A stretch of 27,077 nucleotides of DNA from assembly GCF_000003605.2 (NCBI RefSeq), contig NW_003146297.1:78804-105880 (forward strand). Reading direction: 5' to 3'. The notes under the pieces were generated by a model. The model was given only the letters and a program-made list of their open reading frames with translations. It had not been told where the DNA came from and did not search any database. This DNA is from Saccoglossus kowalevskii. Its lineage: Eukaryota; Hemichordata; Enteropneusta; Harrimaniidae. The translations under genes and the position numbers were made by a program. Shown here piece by piece: positions 1-12,600 of this stretch (its first letter is position 1; every line of letters begins with the position of its first letter).

Positions 1-20
1 TTATGAATATTTTTTTGCAG

Positions 21-677
21 CGGCGAGATGAACTGGCAAAGGGGACATCATCAGAGACAGATTCTAAAGAGCCAGACTGCATAAAGAAAGAACCAGGCAT
101 AGAAGAAACAGACAAAACAGACAAGGAAGTTGAAACCACTGGAGACAATAATATGATTGATGAAGACACTCTAAAGGATACATTTTGGCGAGATCTAGAA
201 ATGGGTCGTATACAATTAGGCGGTGATATGTACTCTAACGTCAAGGGGCGCCGAGCAGCATTGCAAGCCAAGCAACTTGAACGAAAGAAGCAGGAGGAGA
301 ACCGAAAAAAAGCTGCTTCTGCTCGAAAGAAAAAAATCAAGTCAGAAGAAGACGAGGAAGAGGATGGATTAGCAAAACCAAAAAAGAAGCGGAAAATCAA
401 AATGAAAAGAAAGACTTCGGCTGCAGCATTAGATGCATTTGAAACATTAGAAAGCGCCACCAAGCGTACATTAGATTTAAGTATGAGTAGTCCTGAACCA
501 GCACTGATATCGCAGAGAAGTATGAGCAGTATTTCGTCTAGCTCTTACTCGCCAACTGAGGAAGCGGTTACCGTAGCAACCCTGGAAAAGTATCACTCCT
601 CAGGGATGTTGAACAGCACTGATGATGAAAGTCTGCATACTGATGCCAGTGGTGATAGCTATATGCATCATTTTTTA
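21..677 (+). CDS. MPHOSPH8: MPP8 exon A: charged region with NLS and SUMO-type motifs
   Basis: The acceptor is a pyrimidine tract ending in AG at 19-20; the donor GTAAGT starts at 678; the exon is 219 codons ending in phase 0. It is rich in Lys, Glu and Ser. Residues 120-131 (PKKKRKIKMKRK) form a classic monopartite nuclear localisation signal. IKKE at residues 21-24 and IKSE just before an acidic run (EEDEEED) fit the psi-K-x-E sumoylation consensus. The segment DTFWRDLEMGRIQLGGDMYS is the only part that looks folded or conserved. The open frame continues past 677 to a stop at 746, but the perfect donor and phase match support ending at 677. Confidence 0.85.
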
Positions 678-3600
678 GTAAGTATTACAACAGCTGTTGA
701 GTATATTTCACATGAGTCATATCAGCAACATTTATGCTTATTGTAAATAATCTGGAATTCAGTAATTTAAGTTTGATAATATCATTTCAAAACTTTTTTT
801 GATTTAAACATTTGAAATTAATTAAAACAAAAATTGAGGTAAAACCATTCAAAATAAAGGAAAACAACTTCTGTGATTTCAGTCACAGGAATACAAAATA
901 TTGGATATGCAGGGTTTGTAAGAGTAAGAGCCTTGAAAATATGACTAATTTGCATAAAAATGAAATTAAAATGGAAAATTTGCATAATGTATGAGTGTGT
1001 AGGGTAATTAAAACATAATTATTTTTTGTTGGTATTTTGAAATTCATAGTGTATGTATAATAGTAACATTACTATTCAATATACATTTATATATGGTAAA
1101 GATTTGACTTCTAGTGTCATCAGTCGGCTTCTGTGAAAAATGGGTGGGTTGATTTATAGCTTGCGAAATTGTTTGCACTTCGTTCCTGGAGTTCTGGTGA
1201 GCAATTAAACATTCACTAGGCAAAATCACCTCACTCCCCATGCAGACAAAATTGCTAAGTTTCGACACGAACGTGTAAATTGCTAATATAACGACAGAAC
1301 TGAAACATGTCTGTTTAGTTTGTGCACCAATATATTGAGTATGTTTATGGACATCTCTCTATTTCCACGACTACAGGAGTGTGGTACCGGTAGTAACTCT
1401 CGTCCACCTGGAATGACAGAATGTACGCTACGAATAAAAGAAGAACCGCAGGAGAGCACCACTGACTGTTCTTCAAATTGGAAATTGTTTGGTGATGTAC
1501 TCGGTAAAAGGCAGGTTATAGAAACACAGCAGACAACCATGCACGATAACAAGGAATTGCACGGTGATAATGCTACGACGATGACCGACAAAAGTGCTAC
1601 TTTTTTTGGAATCAATGTTGGAAAAAATATTGAAAATAAGGACAAACAAATCACCCTTGAAAACACAAACACAGTACTACCACCTGACATTAGTAGTAGT
1701 GAAAAACTATTTTTATCCATAGGAAGGGAGAACAAGAAAATAGGGAGGTCAACATCCGAGGACAATTCAATTAAATTGAAAACAATTTTAAAAGACATTC
1801 CTGATGGGAAAGAAAAATCAGAAAAGAATAAGAGGCATCAAAATGTATTAAAAGAATTAGAAAGTGACAGTGACGTAGTGATAAATGTTGCTGAGGAGAG
1901 GAATAAAGATGTGGAAGAGTGGAGGAAAGATGCAAATGATGATAAAATTAAAACGGTTGTTGATGAAAAACGAAATGATTATGAGGAGAACCGAAAAGAT
2001 GGACATGATAAAGAAGATAAGAATAGGAACAAGAAGACAAAGTGTTCATCGTATGCTTCAGAAAGTGATGTCGGTATGTTTATTTAGATTTTGTTTGTGT
2101 CTGTGTGTTACACAATCTAACATCATTACCTTGCCTGTACCATCAAAGATAGAAGGGAAAGGTATATTAAGAGAAAAATTTCTGTCCGGCATTGTCATTG
2201 TTGTTGTTGTCGTCGTCGTTGTTGTTGTCGTCGTCATTAATAATTGTTATTGTGTGAACAATAACTTTACTAATTCTATTCCAAACTTTATCTAACTTGG
2301 TCACCTTATTCATCGATATAAAATCTTCCCTGAGTATGAACGACAGATGTCCTGTATGAAAATATCATGCAAAAAATTGAGAAAATAAAAGCATAAACCA
2401 GTCACTGATAGCATAGTGGTTGTTACAATGGACTAATGATCGGTTGACCTGAGTTCATATCCTATCTGAGGTTTAACACCAAAAAATTATCCACCTTGGT
2501 TAAAGCCTGTAGGGCTTGTGTTCAACCAAGCCTGGTTGATGCCAGAATAGGATAGCACATTAAATTGCCATTTGATGGAGAAATGGCTGTACATAACTGA
2601 CATGTATTCACAAACCTAAATATGTTTTCTGTGAAGAATTACACTATATGTTAGCACTTGCAATTAGAACTTTGAAAAATTTCATTAGAGACAACAGTCA
2701 CCTGGCACTAAAGTTTTTACATAAAAAAATAAAGGCATAAACAGTTTGTGGTCATTTGAAAGACACGTACACAGTAGCTTTTCTTTTATTTAACATAATC
2801 AAGTAGACCTGTGTCTCATACGACTTATTTACCACTTCTGTGTCACTGAGAATGTTCTAGAACCGTGCTGTGTCTGGGTGGAGTATTCTAGATTTTTTTT
2901 TAGAAACTGGTTGAATAGGTAATAGAACACTGTAGGAGGCAATAGAAGGTAATGGAACATTCTAGAAATTTATAGTAAATTCCAGACTCATTATGTATGC
3001 TGATGTAATGGTCTATTTATAGACAGTGTGGGTATATATAGGGGAGTTGTTCAGCACTGAGATCAGATCGGAGATCTCGTTGAATTGTATTGGAGTTTAA
3101 GTATCTAGTCATTGGAGTAGTGGAGTTTCACCGCGTTATTTTACTTGATGTATTACAGTATAATAATACCAGTACCAGTTGAAACCCCATCTGTTGGCTC
3201 CGTGTTCGTATTTTATCATCATCGCCGCCAGGGAAGTCTTTCTGTTACTGTTGCCATTTTGGTATTTGAACCATCACACCTGTACTATACCAATTACGGT
3301 AATATTATGTTGCGTGTGACAACCTGCTGTAATGTCTGACATATGTCTGTTGACTAATTTAAAATGGCCGCCAAAGTAGCGCTTAAAGCCATCTCATTTA
3401 GGTCAGAATAATAAAAAAAACAAATGCCCATTAATAATACACACTCATCAAACCACATTAAGATTTCATAGAGTAATGTAAACTAGCCATCCTTTATATC
3501 AAATAACCCATCATTTTTTTTGTGAAATTTACAGATTCACTTTTAGAGTTTGACCTCGATGAATATGATCCAAATGAGAATGTGGAAGAGGAGTTTGATT

Positions 3601-6600
3601 TTCCCAGTGAAATTACACAAGGTGAGGTTTTGGACATGCAGATTACTGCCTGAGTCTCTGCAGTCAAATTGCCTGTTGATAACCCTGTCCTAAAAGCCAC
3701 GTTTACCTAACAGTAGTATGTATGCATCTAATAAAATAAATATTGTACTCGTCAGACTCAACTATTGCCATGTGATAAATTCTACAAAGCTTCTTGTTTT
3801 CATTCATGTATATTTATTATATACATTTATCATAATTAAGAGGAAGACGTGTTGAAAATCCCAACAAAAAGAAAAACTACATACCATGTACTTGCCTGAC
3901 TAAAAATGAACTACCGTATTTGTCTTCAATTAGGCGCCACTTTATTGCACTTTCATTTCATGGTGGCGCTTATTTGTGGTTAAATTTGGGAAACTGTGTT
4001 TCAAATGGCGCTTATTTCAAGCACTTCAAGTTCTAGTACCGGTAACTGTGTTTCATCAAGCCATTTGTCTTGCTCCATTCTTGGCAATATTTTACATGAT
4101 AGTCAGACGCTTAGTCACTGTAGCATTTATTTAAAATACCAAGTAAATGACCTGTTTTCATACAGTCTAGAAAGTTATACAAAAATCATTATCCCTTAGA
4201 AAACATTCACAGTTTGCTGTACGATCAACAGAAAAATAAAACAAACACAAATGCATCGCTTGGAAGTAAATGATCACAATAGCAAAATCCGGTCATGCTG
4301 CATTCCACAGTTACGATTATTACTCAGTAGTAGTAATTATAATAACATACAAAAAATAAAATGCAAGTAAAATTCAACTTAATTTCATCGTAAGCGAATG
4401 ATTTCGGCCGCATGTAAACATTTGAAGCATTATCCGCCATGCTTCCTGTGTAGTTGACCTGGAACGTATTCTTTGACAGGTCAAGTCATTAATTAACCAA
4501 TGAAAATGCTGGATGATGCCAACATTATCAAATTACTATAGCTCATTTAAATAATGTATGAACGCAACACGGAAGAGATTTGCCGACGTTTGCGATCTTT
4601 AGGCTTTGATTTTGGTGGGACACGGCATAATTCTTTTTTCAAATCAAGAAATTAGGGATTTTTGGAAAGTAAACTGAGCATTTAAAGCATATTTTAACAT
4701 TGTTTACTGTGATAACAGCTCATTTGAAACAGAACATTTTCACATAGTTTTAATTTCGTGTTTATGGACTTACCGTACTATGAAATGTGCTAAATTAAAA
4801 ACCATGCGAATATTTTCTACATTTACAGTAGACCAAAGAGACATGTTTCAAGAGATTATAGACCGATTTTTTAAAATTTGTTAAAAACAAAACCAAATTT
4901 TTTGCATAAAAGCCCATCGTACAGTAACAGTGAGGGACTTCCGCGATCGAGTCTATTGCTACTAACCGGTAGTCAATCCGCCGGCGTCCAATTGATGATC
5001 ATTCATGGCACTGGCACCTAATTGAAGGTGGCGCTTAACTGAAGACAAACACGGTATATCCCTTATTATCATACATTATTATACATCTGTCACTGTAACG
5101 CCATAAGTTACAGCGTGAGTAATTTTGTGGTATTTTACGGGGTATTTTTATCCTACTATATAAGGAAATGCGAATTCCAAATATGGAATGATTACGCGTG
5201 TAAGCGTCCTCTAATAATAAAAACAAACTGCCACCAGGGCTAGACCGGACTCCACACAGAGAAGTTCGCTGATTCTGTTCTAAACATTTTGGATTTTAGC
5301 ATTCCCATGGTGTATCCTTGGAAGGAAAAGATGTCTGATAATAAGGTTATAACAAGAATACCTCAAAGTATGCACTCAGACAGTACGCGTCGCATTGACC
5401 TTCGCTGCGCTTCGGTATTCTCGTAACAACCTTATAATATAACACAATTTGTAATACGGTCTTGCTGCTAAGCACATTGCATGGGAATAGACAAGTTTTG
5501 AGATCCCTTATAACTTCATTACTGAAGTGTACATATGTGGAGTTCGTAATAGAAAGGATGGATTTGCTGTAGTTTGTCTCAACAGTCTGAAGCAAAAGGG
5601 TGGCCACTATCGCACACCGAGGAATTAAGTCTTAATCAACAATAACAATTCACACTTAAATACTTAAATGCACATTGGTAGATGCTTATTTGTAAACACC
5701 GACATATCTGGCGTATGTGCAGGTGATGACTCTCTCACTTTATTATTTAACTGTAGGTACCCTTCAAAATACTGTAAAATACTGAAGGAATGACTCAGTG
5801 AAAATAAAATCCAGCAAATATACCTGTATTAGAAGCCGCGACTTCTATTGCAATGTTACAATGCAACAGAAGGGATGCGGCTTCTATTAGAGCATCTACA
5901 CATACGAGTAATGATGAATTTTGTGTTCCAAATTATTCAAAAAGAATGGGTGCGACTTCTATTAGGTATGCTGCTTCTAATACAGATTTTACGTAGGTAG
6001 TCAAAAATCAGTGAAAATAAGTTCCATACAAAACACCCAAAATGTCTTTTCAGCGAAAGTTAATTCCAGCTAATATAAAGTATTTTACAGTAGTCTTTTT
6101 AATTTTGTATTTTCACCTCCCAGGTTACCTTTAAGGGTGGATTATATTTTTTCCTTCATACAAAGTGATAAAACATCTTTGGATCTGTTTGAGAACAGGG
6201 TATATTCAGGTTTAAAATTGTTGGAAAACAAACGACAAATTATGAGTGTACAGAACAATGCAGCATAAAGAATACCTTACTGTTGGATAGCTATAAGTGC
6301 AGGCATATTGAACTGGTCATTGTCACCAGACGAGGAACACTTATAAAAAATTGGGAAAAATACCTACAAAAGCTTGGCCCAGTCATGTGCTTTGTAACAG
6401 AGGTAGAAAAATGTAATTTTTTTTTTCTTCCCATAATTGTTCAAAAGACTTTCCCAAAGACTTCAATAAAACATAAATAAATACAATAAAAATACATTTA
6501 ATAAAATGAATAGAAGTTCAAATTTGGGTGGTGATACTGATATTTCTGTTTTCTTTCTGCAGAAATGTTCAAACAAGCTGTGAAAGATGGGAACTATCGT

Positions 6601-9600
6601 TTGGTGAACCATGCACTGAGAACTAAGAGGCAATATAACCTACATGAAACGGAGTCATCAGGCATGACTCTTGTTATGTTAGCGTGTAGCGGACAGCATG
6701 ATGAAATTCTCAAGCTGCTTGTCACAAGTGGTGCACCTGTCAATGCCAAACAGATGAATGGTACTACCGCGCTGATGATGGCGGCTGAAAGCGTAAGTAT
6801 ATTACCCAGGGTACTGGTTGAATTGAGAAAAAAAAAACGTTATTTAGAACTCTATATTTACACATTTCAATAGAATTATTTACTCCCAACAAAACACATG
6901 ATGTTCCTTTTTCAACTAGCAGCCTGTTGGCTGAGATAGCTGTTATCAATGCACAAGAAGAAGTCGAAAATAGCTTTTTTGACCAAAAATGACAAAAATA
7001 TTCGCTATAAATAATCTGAGAGTGAACCAGCTATATAGTTTGTGGTTTTTAAGTAGAAGTCGAAAATGTAAAGTTGACGACGGCGAACGCGACGGACAAT
7101 CAGTAATACTATAAGCTCCGGTCGACGGCGGAGCTAAAAAAACTTAGGTTTGAATGTTACAAAAACAATTTTGACTGTATGCATCTTTTCCTTGTTACTC
7201 AATAATTAATTAATATGTGCTTGTTTTTATCCATACTTTTTTAACCCTTTAAATTCCAAAGCCAACTTTTGTCACTTCCACAAATCAAACCGACAAATTT
7301 GTTTCCACATTTGTTCGAACATTTTGATCAAGACCTATAGCCAATAGGAAACTATGTCCATTTTGTCCACAATTAACAAAAAAAAATTGAAGAAAAATAT
7401 AATTACATAAAACTGATACACCAACTTGGGGGGGGTACTATGCTCAGAGGGTTGAAAGTGCATTACCACTTTGTATTATATGAAACCTCCCACTGATTAT
7501 TGTGATCACCATGAAAAATGATAAAATCAGTTGGTATGGCAACAAATCTTGAATCTCCCAGAAGTGTCCATGCTAATGAGACGTACACGCAATATACGTC
7601 TAGCACCAGAGTAATAGAAATGTGTCGTACTATAAAAAGCTGTATCAGCACTTGTTCTAACGTTTTCCCTTATATGGGGTAAACTATGTCATCAACACTG
7701 ACGCATTCAAGTATATTGATGTCACGTTCAAACACTTCTTTTTGTTTACATTGGATGCAGATGCGCTAGAACAGGCGACGGAAATAGAATCCCGTCACTG
7801 AGCTTGAATGTCGAAATAGTGCATGATGCATTTTGTTGCCATTACAGGCTATATTTTCTCATTAAATTATTACTACAAGCCAGAAAATGTTATGAGGTTA
7901 TCATGAGGATACCGCAACGTAAGCACTCAGGCAGTACCGGGTTGTATCAATCCCTGCTATGTTACAATCGATAGGATCACTGTACTGCCTTTGTGCACTT
8001 TTTGTGGTATTTTTCTGATAGCCTCATATTAATAGTGCATTATACTGTTGAAAAAATACAAAAAGATTTGTAGATAGTTAAGACTTTTCTTGTGCGTGGT
8101 TATACTTGCAGGGTTATACAAGCACTGTAGCTATACTATTAGAAGCTGGAGCGCATGCCAACCAACAGCAGTCAGCTGGAGAAACAGCCTTAATGAAGGT
8201 ATGTATGCTAAATATCTTGCTGTTACATATCAGAGTGAATGAGTTAGTTAGATAGGAAAAGTTTAAAATAAGTAAGGTTAAATAAAATAAATGGTGCCTA
8301 GATTTTGTATGCCAACCCTGTATCTTTTTATAGACAAACCTATAGGTGGGCACTCACTAAAGGACCAACAGCTGACAAGGCTATGTTGTATTTATCATCC
8401 TTGTTGGCCTGCTTAGTCTTAGCTAATTCCCAGGAGGGACCTGACTTGAAAGGTAGAATACTAAAAAAATATAATATAAATAAAACAAATATAAAATAAC
8501 AAGTAACAGTATATATAGTTGTGAAGGGAGCACGCAAATACAAATTTGAAATAATTTAACTACAATTGAAGAATCTGTTTCAAATGTTTAGAGCAAGTTT
8601 AAAGATAGATAAAGCTTCTGCAGCTGTAACATAGCTATGTCTGAAAGATCTGAGTCATTCATTGGTACAAGCTGCTTAAATATGGAAGTTGTCACTGTTT
8701 TTTTTTTTCCCATCATGCTTTGTTTTCAGGCTTGTAAGAAAGGACATAGGATGATTCTAAGGTTATTATTAGAGAACGGAGCTGATCCAACGTTGTCCTC
8801 AACTCATGGAAACACGTCTTTACATTTTGCTAAAATGTATAGCCAACCGGTGATACAGGATTTACTTAATGCACACACAACAAGGTGAAGTTTTCATTTG
8901 CTATGCACCTCTAAAAATTGTTGAATAGAACTGGTTAGGTCAAACCATCTAATCAAAGGTGTGCATTTACTGTAACATTATGGCAGGCACTACACACTGA
9001 CACACGAGCGGCTGTGTCTTGACATGTGGGACTGCGTCAATATTTACATTTTGTGAAATTTTTTTCGGCTAACTTTGCTTTTTAACCACAATTTGGATGA
9101 TTATAAAATATACTATATTGGAAGTGAGGGGCATGTTGCAGTGAGAGAGCTGTACTGTTTGCCACACTGCAACTTGATTCTACTGAGTATGGAGTGGAGC
9201 ATTGAAATAATAAATTATTATTAAAATGTTTCGTTGGAGGATTACTTTACTTTATTCCCATGCCTATTGTAAATACAGAATTGTGTCAAGGATCAAGTGG
9301 GGAAAGTTCCTACCCATGATCTTGACACAGAGGGCGACTTACATTGTTGTCACTGTTAAGTGCTTAAATGAAAAGTATTATACCCAGTTTTTAATTACTT
9401 TACAACAAGATGCAATTTTTTTTATACGTACAAATAGGAGAATACTTCATAGTGCAAGTGATAAAATAACACAATGTTTAAGTCAAAGATCCAGTTCATA
9501 CTCTTTGAAGATGAAAATAGTGTGATAATATTCTTTTCATCAAGAAAGGATTTGGCACCATTAATATGAATACATGTATGTTGAAATGATGCATGGAATG

Positions 9601-12600
9601 AGATGTAAACATAACATTAATTTCAAATTCCAGAATCCAAAATATTGCTACTGAGGCTACACAGATCATATGTTTGATGATAAAATTTAGAGTATATTCA
9701 CATACTTATGTGAATGATCTACATAAATTTTCAGTCTTAATCTTACAGAGTCATAACAGTGCTGTATCATTTATATTCACAGAATCAATAAAGCAGTAGA
9801 GTCTGCTGTACTCCGATATCTGGCTGGCTGTGCCAGGATACTGAAACCGTTATTTCCGAATCGTATATTTCCAGTCTGCGAGTCCACAGATCATTCAGTT
9901 ACTTTTACAATCAAATCACCTCAGATCCTGCAACAGCAAGGTGAGTTTGTTGCCATAAGAGTGGCATATGTGTTGTGTTTGCCACTAAAAGGCAGTGTTT
10001 GTAGAATTGTTACCACCAGAGGGCAGTGTTTATTTATCGTTGCAGCTAGAGGGCTTTTCAAATAAGTGGTAACAAATACTGTAGAATACTTTATTTTCGC
10101 TTGGAATTTATTTTCGCTATTTTCGCTGAATGGATGATTCCGTGAAAATAAAATCCAGCGTATATACTTTTTCCCCTATATTTCAAATTAAACTCATCAA
10201 AAATCAGTGAAAATAAATTCCATACAAAATGTCCAAAAAGCCTTTTCAGCGAAAATTAATTCCAGCGAAAATAAAGTATTCCACAGTAATACAGACAAAC
10301 CATGGATCCAAGATTCTGCAGACCTCTATATAGTGACCACTTTTAGGCATTCCCATGACACAACATATATGAGCAACCTGTTTATAAAGACCACCTGTCT
10401 TAAATGACCAGCAATATTTTTGCAGATTCACCTTTGTTGAGAGATCAAGATATTAATTAGGATTATGTTTATAAGAAAATTTTTAATTAACTTATTAGTC
10501 CCTGTTCATACGGTGTTCAAAAACGAGGACTTATGGATTGACCTATGTCTTATGTGATGATTATATCAGACAGGTTCCAGTTCTAAGATAATATTGTCTT
10601 CTGATGTACAGTCTTAAACACTATATGCACACATTATTGAAGCATACCTTACCTACCCAAGTATTGACAACAAGTCAACGTTTCATCTCATATTTTTTTT
10701 CAATCCACCAATGTTTCCTTTCTTGACCTTTTAGGCGTGGGCACGTTGCTATTTCTAATACACGCTGGTTTCAGTGGGCAGAGCATCAACTGTAAATTGA
10801 CTGGACCATGCTGTGTTAAAGAAGTACAGCTAAATAATATCCAGCAACAGCAAGTCATCCAGGTAATCCCTTCACTCTGTGTATGTACAGTCAGATTTGA
10901 ATTGCAGTGCCAATGTGTACAGTGTTAGTTTTACCCAAAAAAAAATATTTATTGAGATTTTTTTTAATTTCCAGTATATACATGTAGTAAGGAGAATAAT
11001 AAAAAAAAATTATTACTGTCAAATACTTTATTTTCGCTTGGAATTTTCGCTGAAGGAATGATTCATTGAAAATAAAATCCAGCGAGTATACCTTTTTTTC
11101 TAATATTTTACATTAAACTTGTCAAAAATCAGTGAAAATACATTCCATACAAAACACCCAAAAAAGTCTTTTCAGCGAAAATTAATTCCAGCTAAAATAA
11201 AGTATTTTACAGTAATGTTTAATCACCATAGATGTTGTGTGTTCAGTTAATCACAAAATAGTCCCGTTTATAGTCTGCACTTTCCTTCAGATGATTGGGA
11301 CAAAAATAGCCAAATTGTTTGAGTAAAAACTGAAAATTGGCTAAAAAATTTTTATCTGTTGGTTCCAAAATTAGGGTTCCTTTCCAGAAATATTGAAGAA
11401 TATAAGAAAAAAGTGCAGTAAAATTTGGACGAGAATGTCTGCTGGTGAAAAGGTTAATTAGTAACTTTTTCTGTTATTCTCTCACCTGCATTAAATACCT
11501 TAAATGTATACATAATTTGTTTGTTTTCTAGGGGTCTAATTTTGTAATATCACTTTGTACTAAACCGGGATTAAATTTGTTGCACATCAACACTATTCCG
11601 TTGCCGAATTCTCCGGTAAGTTGTTGTCATCATTATTGTTTATTGGAGTACCACCTTCTGCTATTGAGTGAGTGTTTGCCTGTGAGGGCGCTGTTTAAGA
11701 ATGATGTTATAATTGACTGCATTTGACTAGTTGTAAAATACTTTGAATAGGTGATTTTCCGTTCAACTGCGAGATCTCGCGAGATGCATGAAAGACGCGC
11801 GTCGAACGTCTGTCGATTTGATTTTCAACTCGAATTTCTTTATTTCGTAGCTCACATCGTTATGCCGATCTTCGACAGAGGAATATTGCTTTTGAATACC
11901 CTCACTTAATCGAAATGAATCGAAAAGTACATTATTAAGCATGGAAATGTCCCCCAAAATACATCGCATTTGTTAAATCCCAGGCGATGTTGATGCCACT
12001 ACGACGCTATCATTGTTTGTCCTGTTTTTACGTTCGATTTCATGCATAACGCGTGATTTTCGCAGTGAACGGAAATGGTCTATTCACTACATACAATATC
12101 AAATTTGGTCTAAAATGACTTGTGTAAAACAGAAACAAAATCTCTTCATTGAACCTTCAACTACTTTTCTTTCCCCCCACGAAACGAAAGATTGCAAGTG
12201 CAAAAAATGTGTGGAAATATGTGAATACCATTATACTGTGAAATACTTTATTTTCGCTTGGAATTAATTTTTGCTATTTATGGAATGATTCAATGAAAAT
12301 CAAATCCAGCAAATATACCTTGTTCCTAAATTTTACATTAAACTCAACGAAAATCAGTGAAAATAAATTCCATACAAAATTAATTCCAGCTAAAATAAAG
12401 TATTTTACTGTGTATAGGGTTGCAGCTTAAAATGTTTCAAAGTAACATTAATATCTACTGGTATAATTTTGTGTTATAATTTTGCAATATCGAGCATGAC
12501 ATTGGTGTGTAATTGGGAGTACATGTAAGCTGTAACATTGGAAGATATGATAAGTTACTGTTTGAATATGTATTTGTTTTTGCCATTTCACAACCAAGCA

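Noticed and set aside
1283-1798. A 171-codon minus-strand open frame with hydrophobic stretches.
   Set aside because: It is antisense to MPP8 exon B, whose splice phases and context support the plus strand.
1885-2295. A valine-rich plus-strand open frame.
   Set aside because: It is out of frame with MPP8 exon B, and its second half is the GTY microsatellite translated.
2400-2475. A possible tRNA gene (A and B box-like sequences).
   Set aside because: The B box is degenerate, the acceptor stem does not pair, and a non-tRNA tail follows; a SINE head fits better.
3145-3339. A 64-codon frame.
   Set aside because: It lies inside the solo LTR and has no match to gag, pol or host proteins.
8305-8543. 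Overlapping short frames on both strands in MPP8 intron 5.
   Set aside because: There is no domain, no start context and no splice support.
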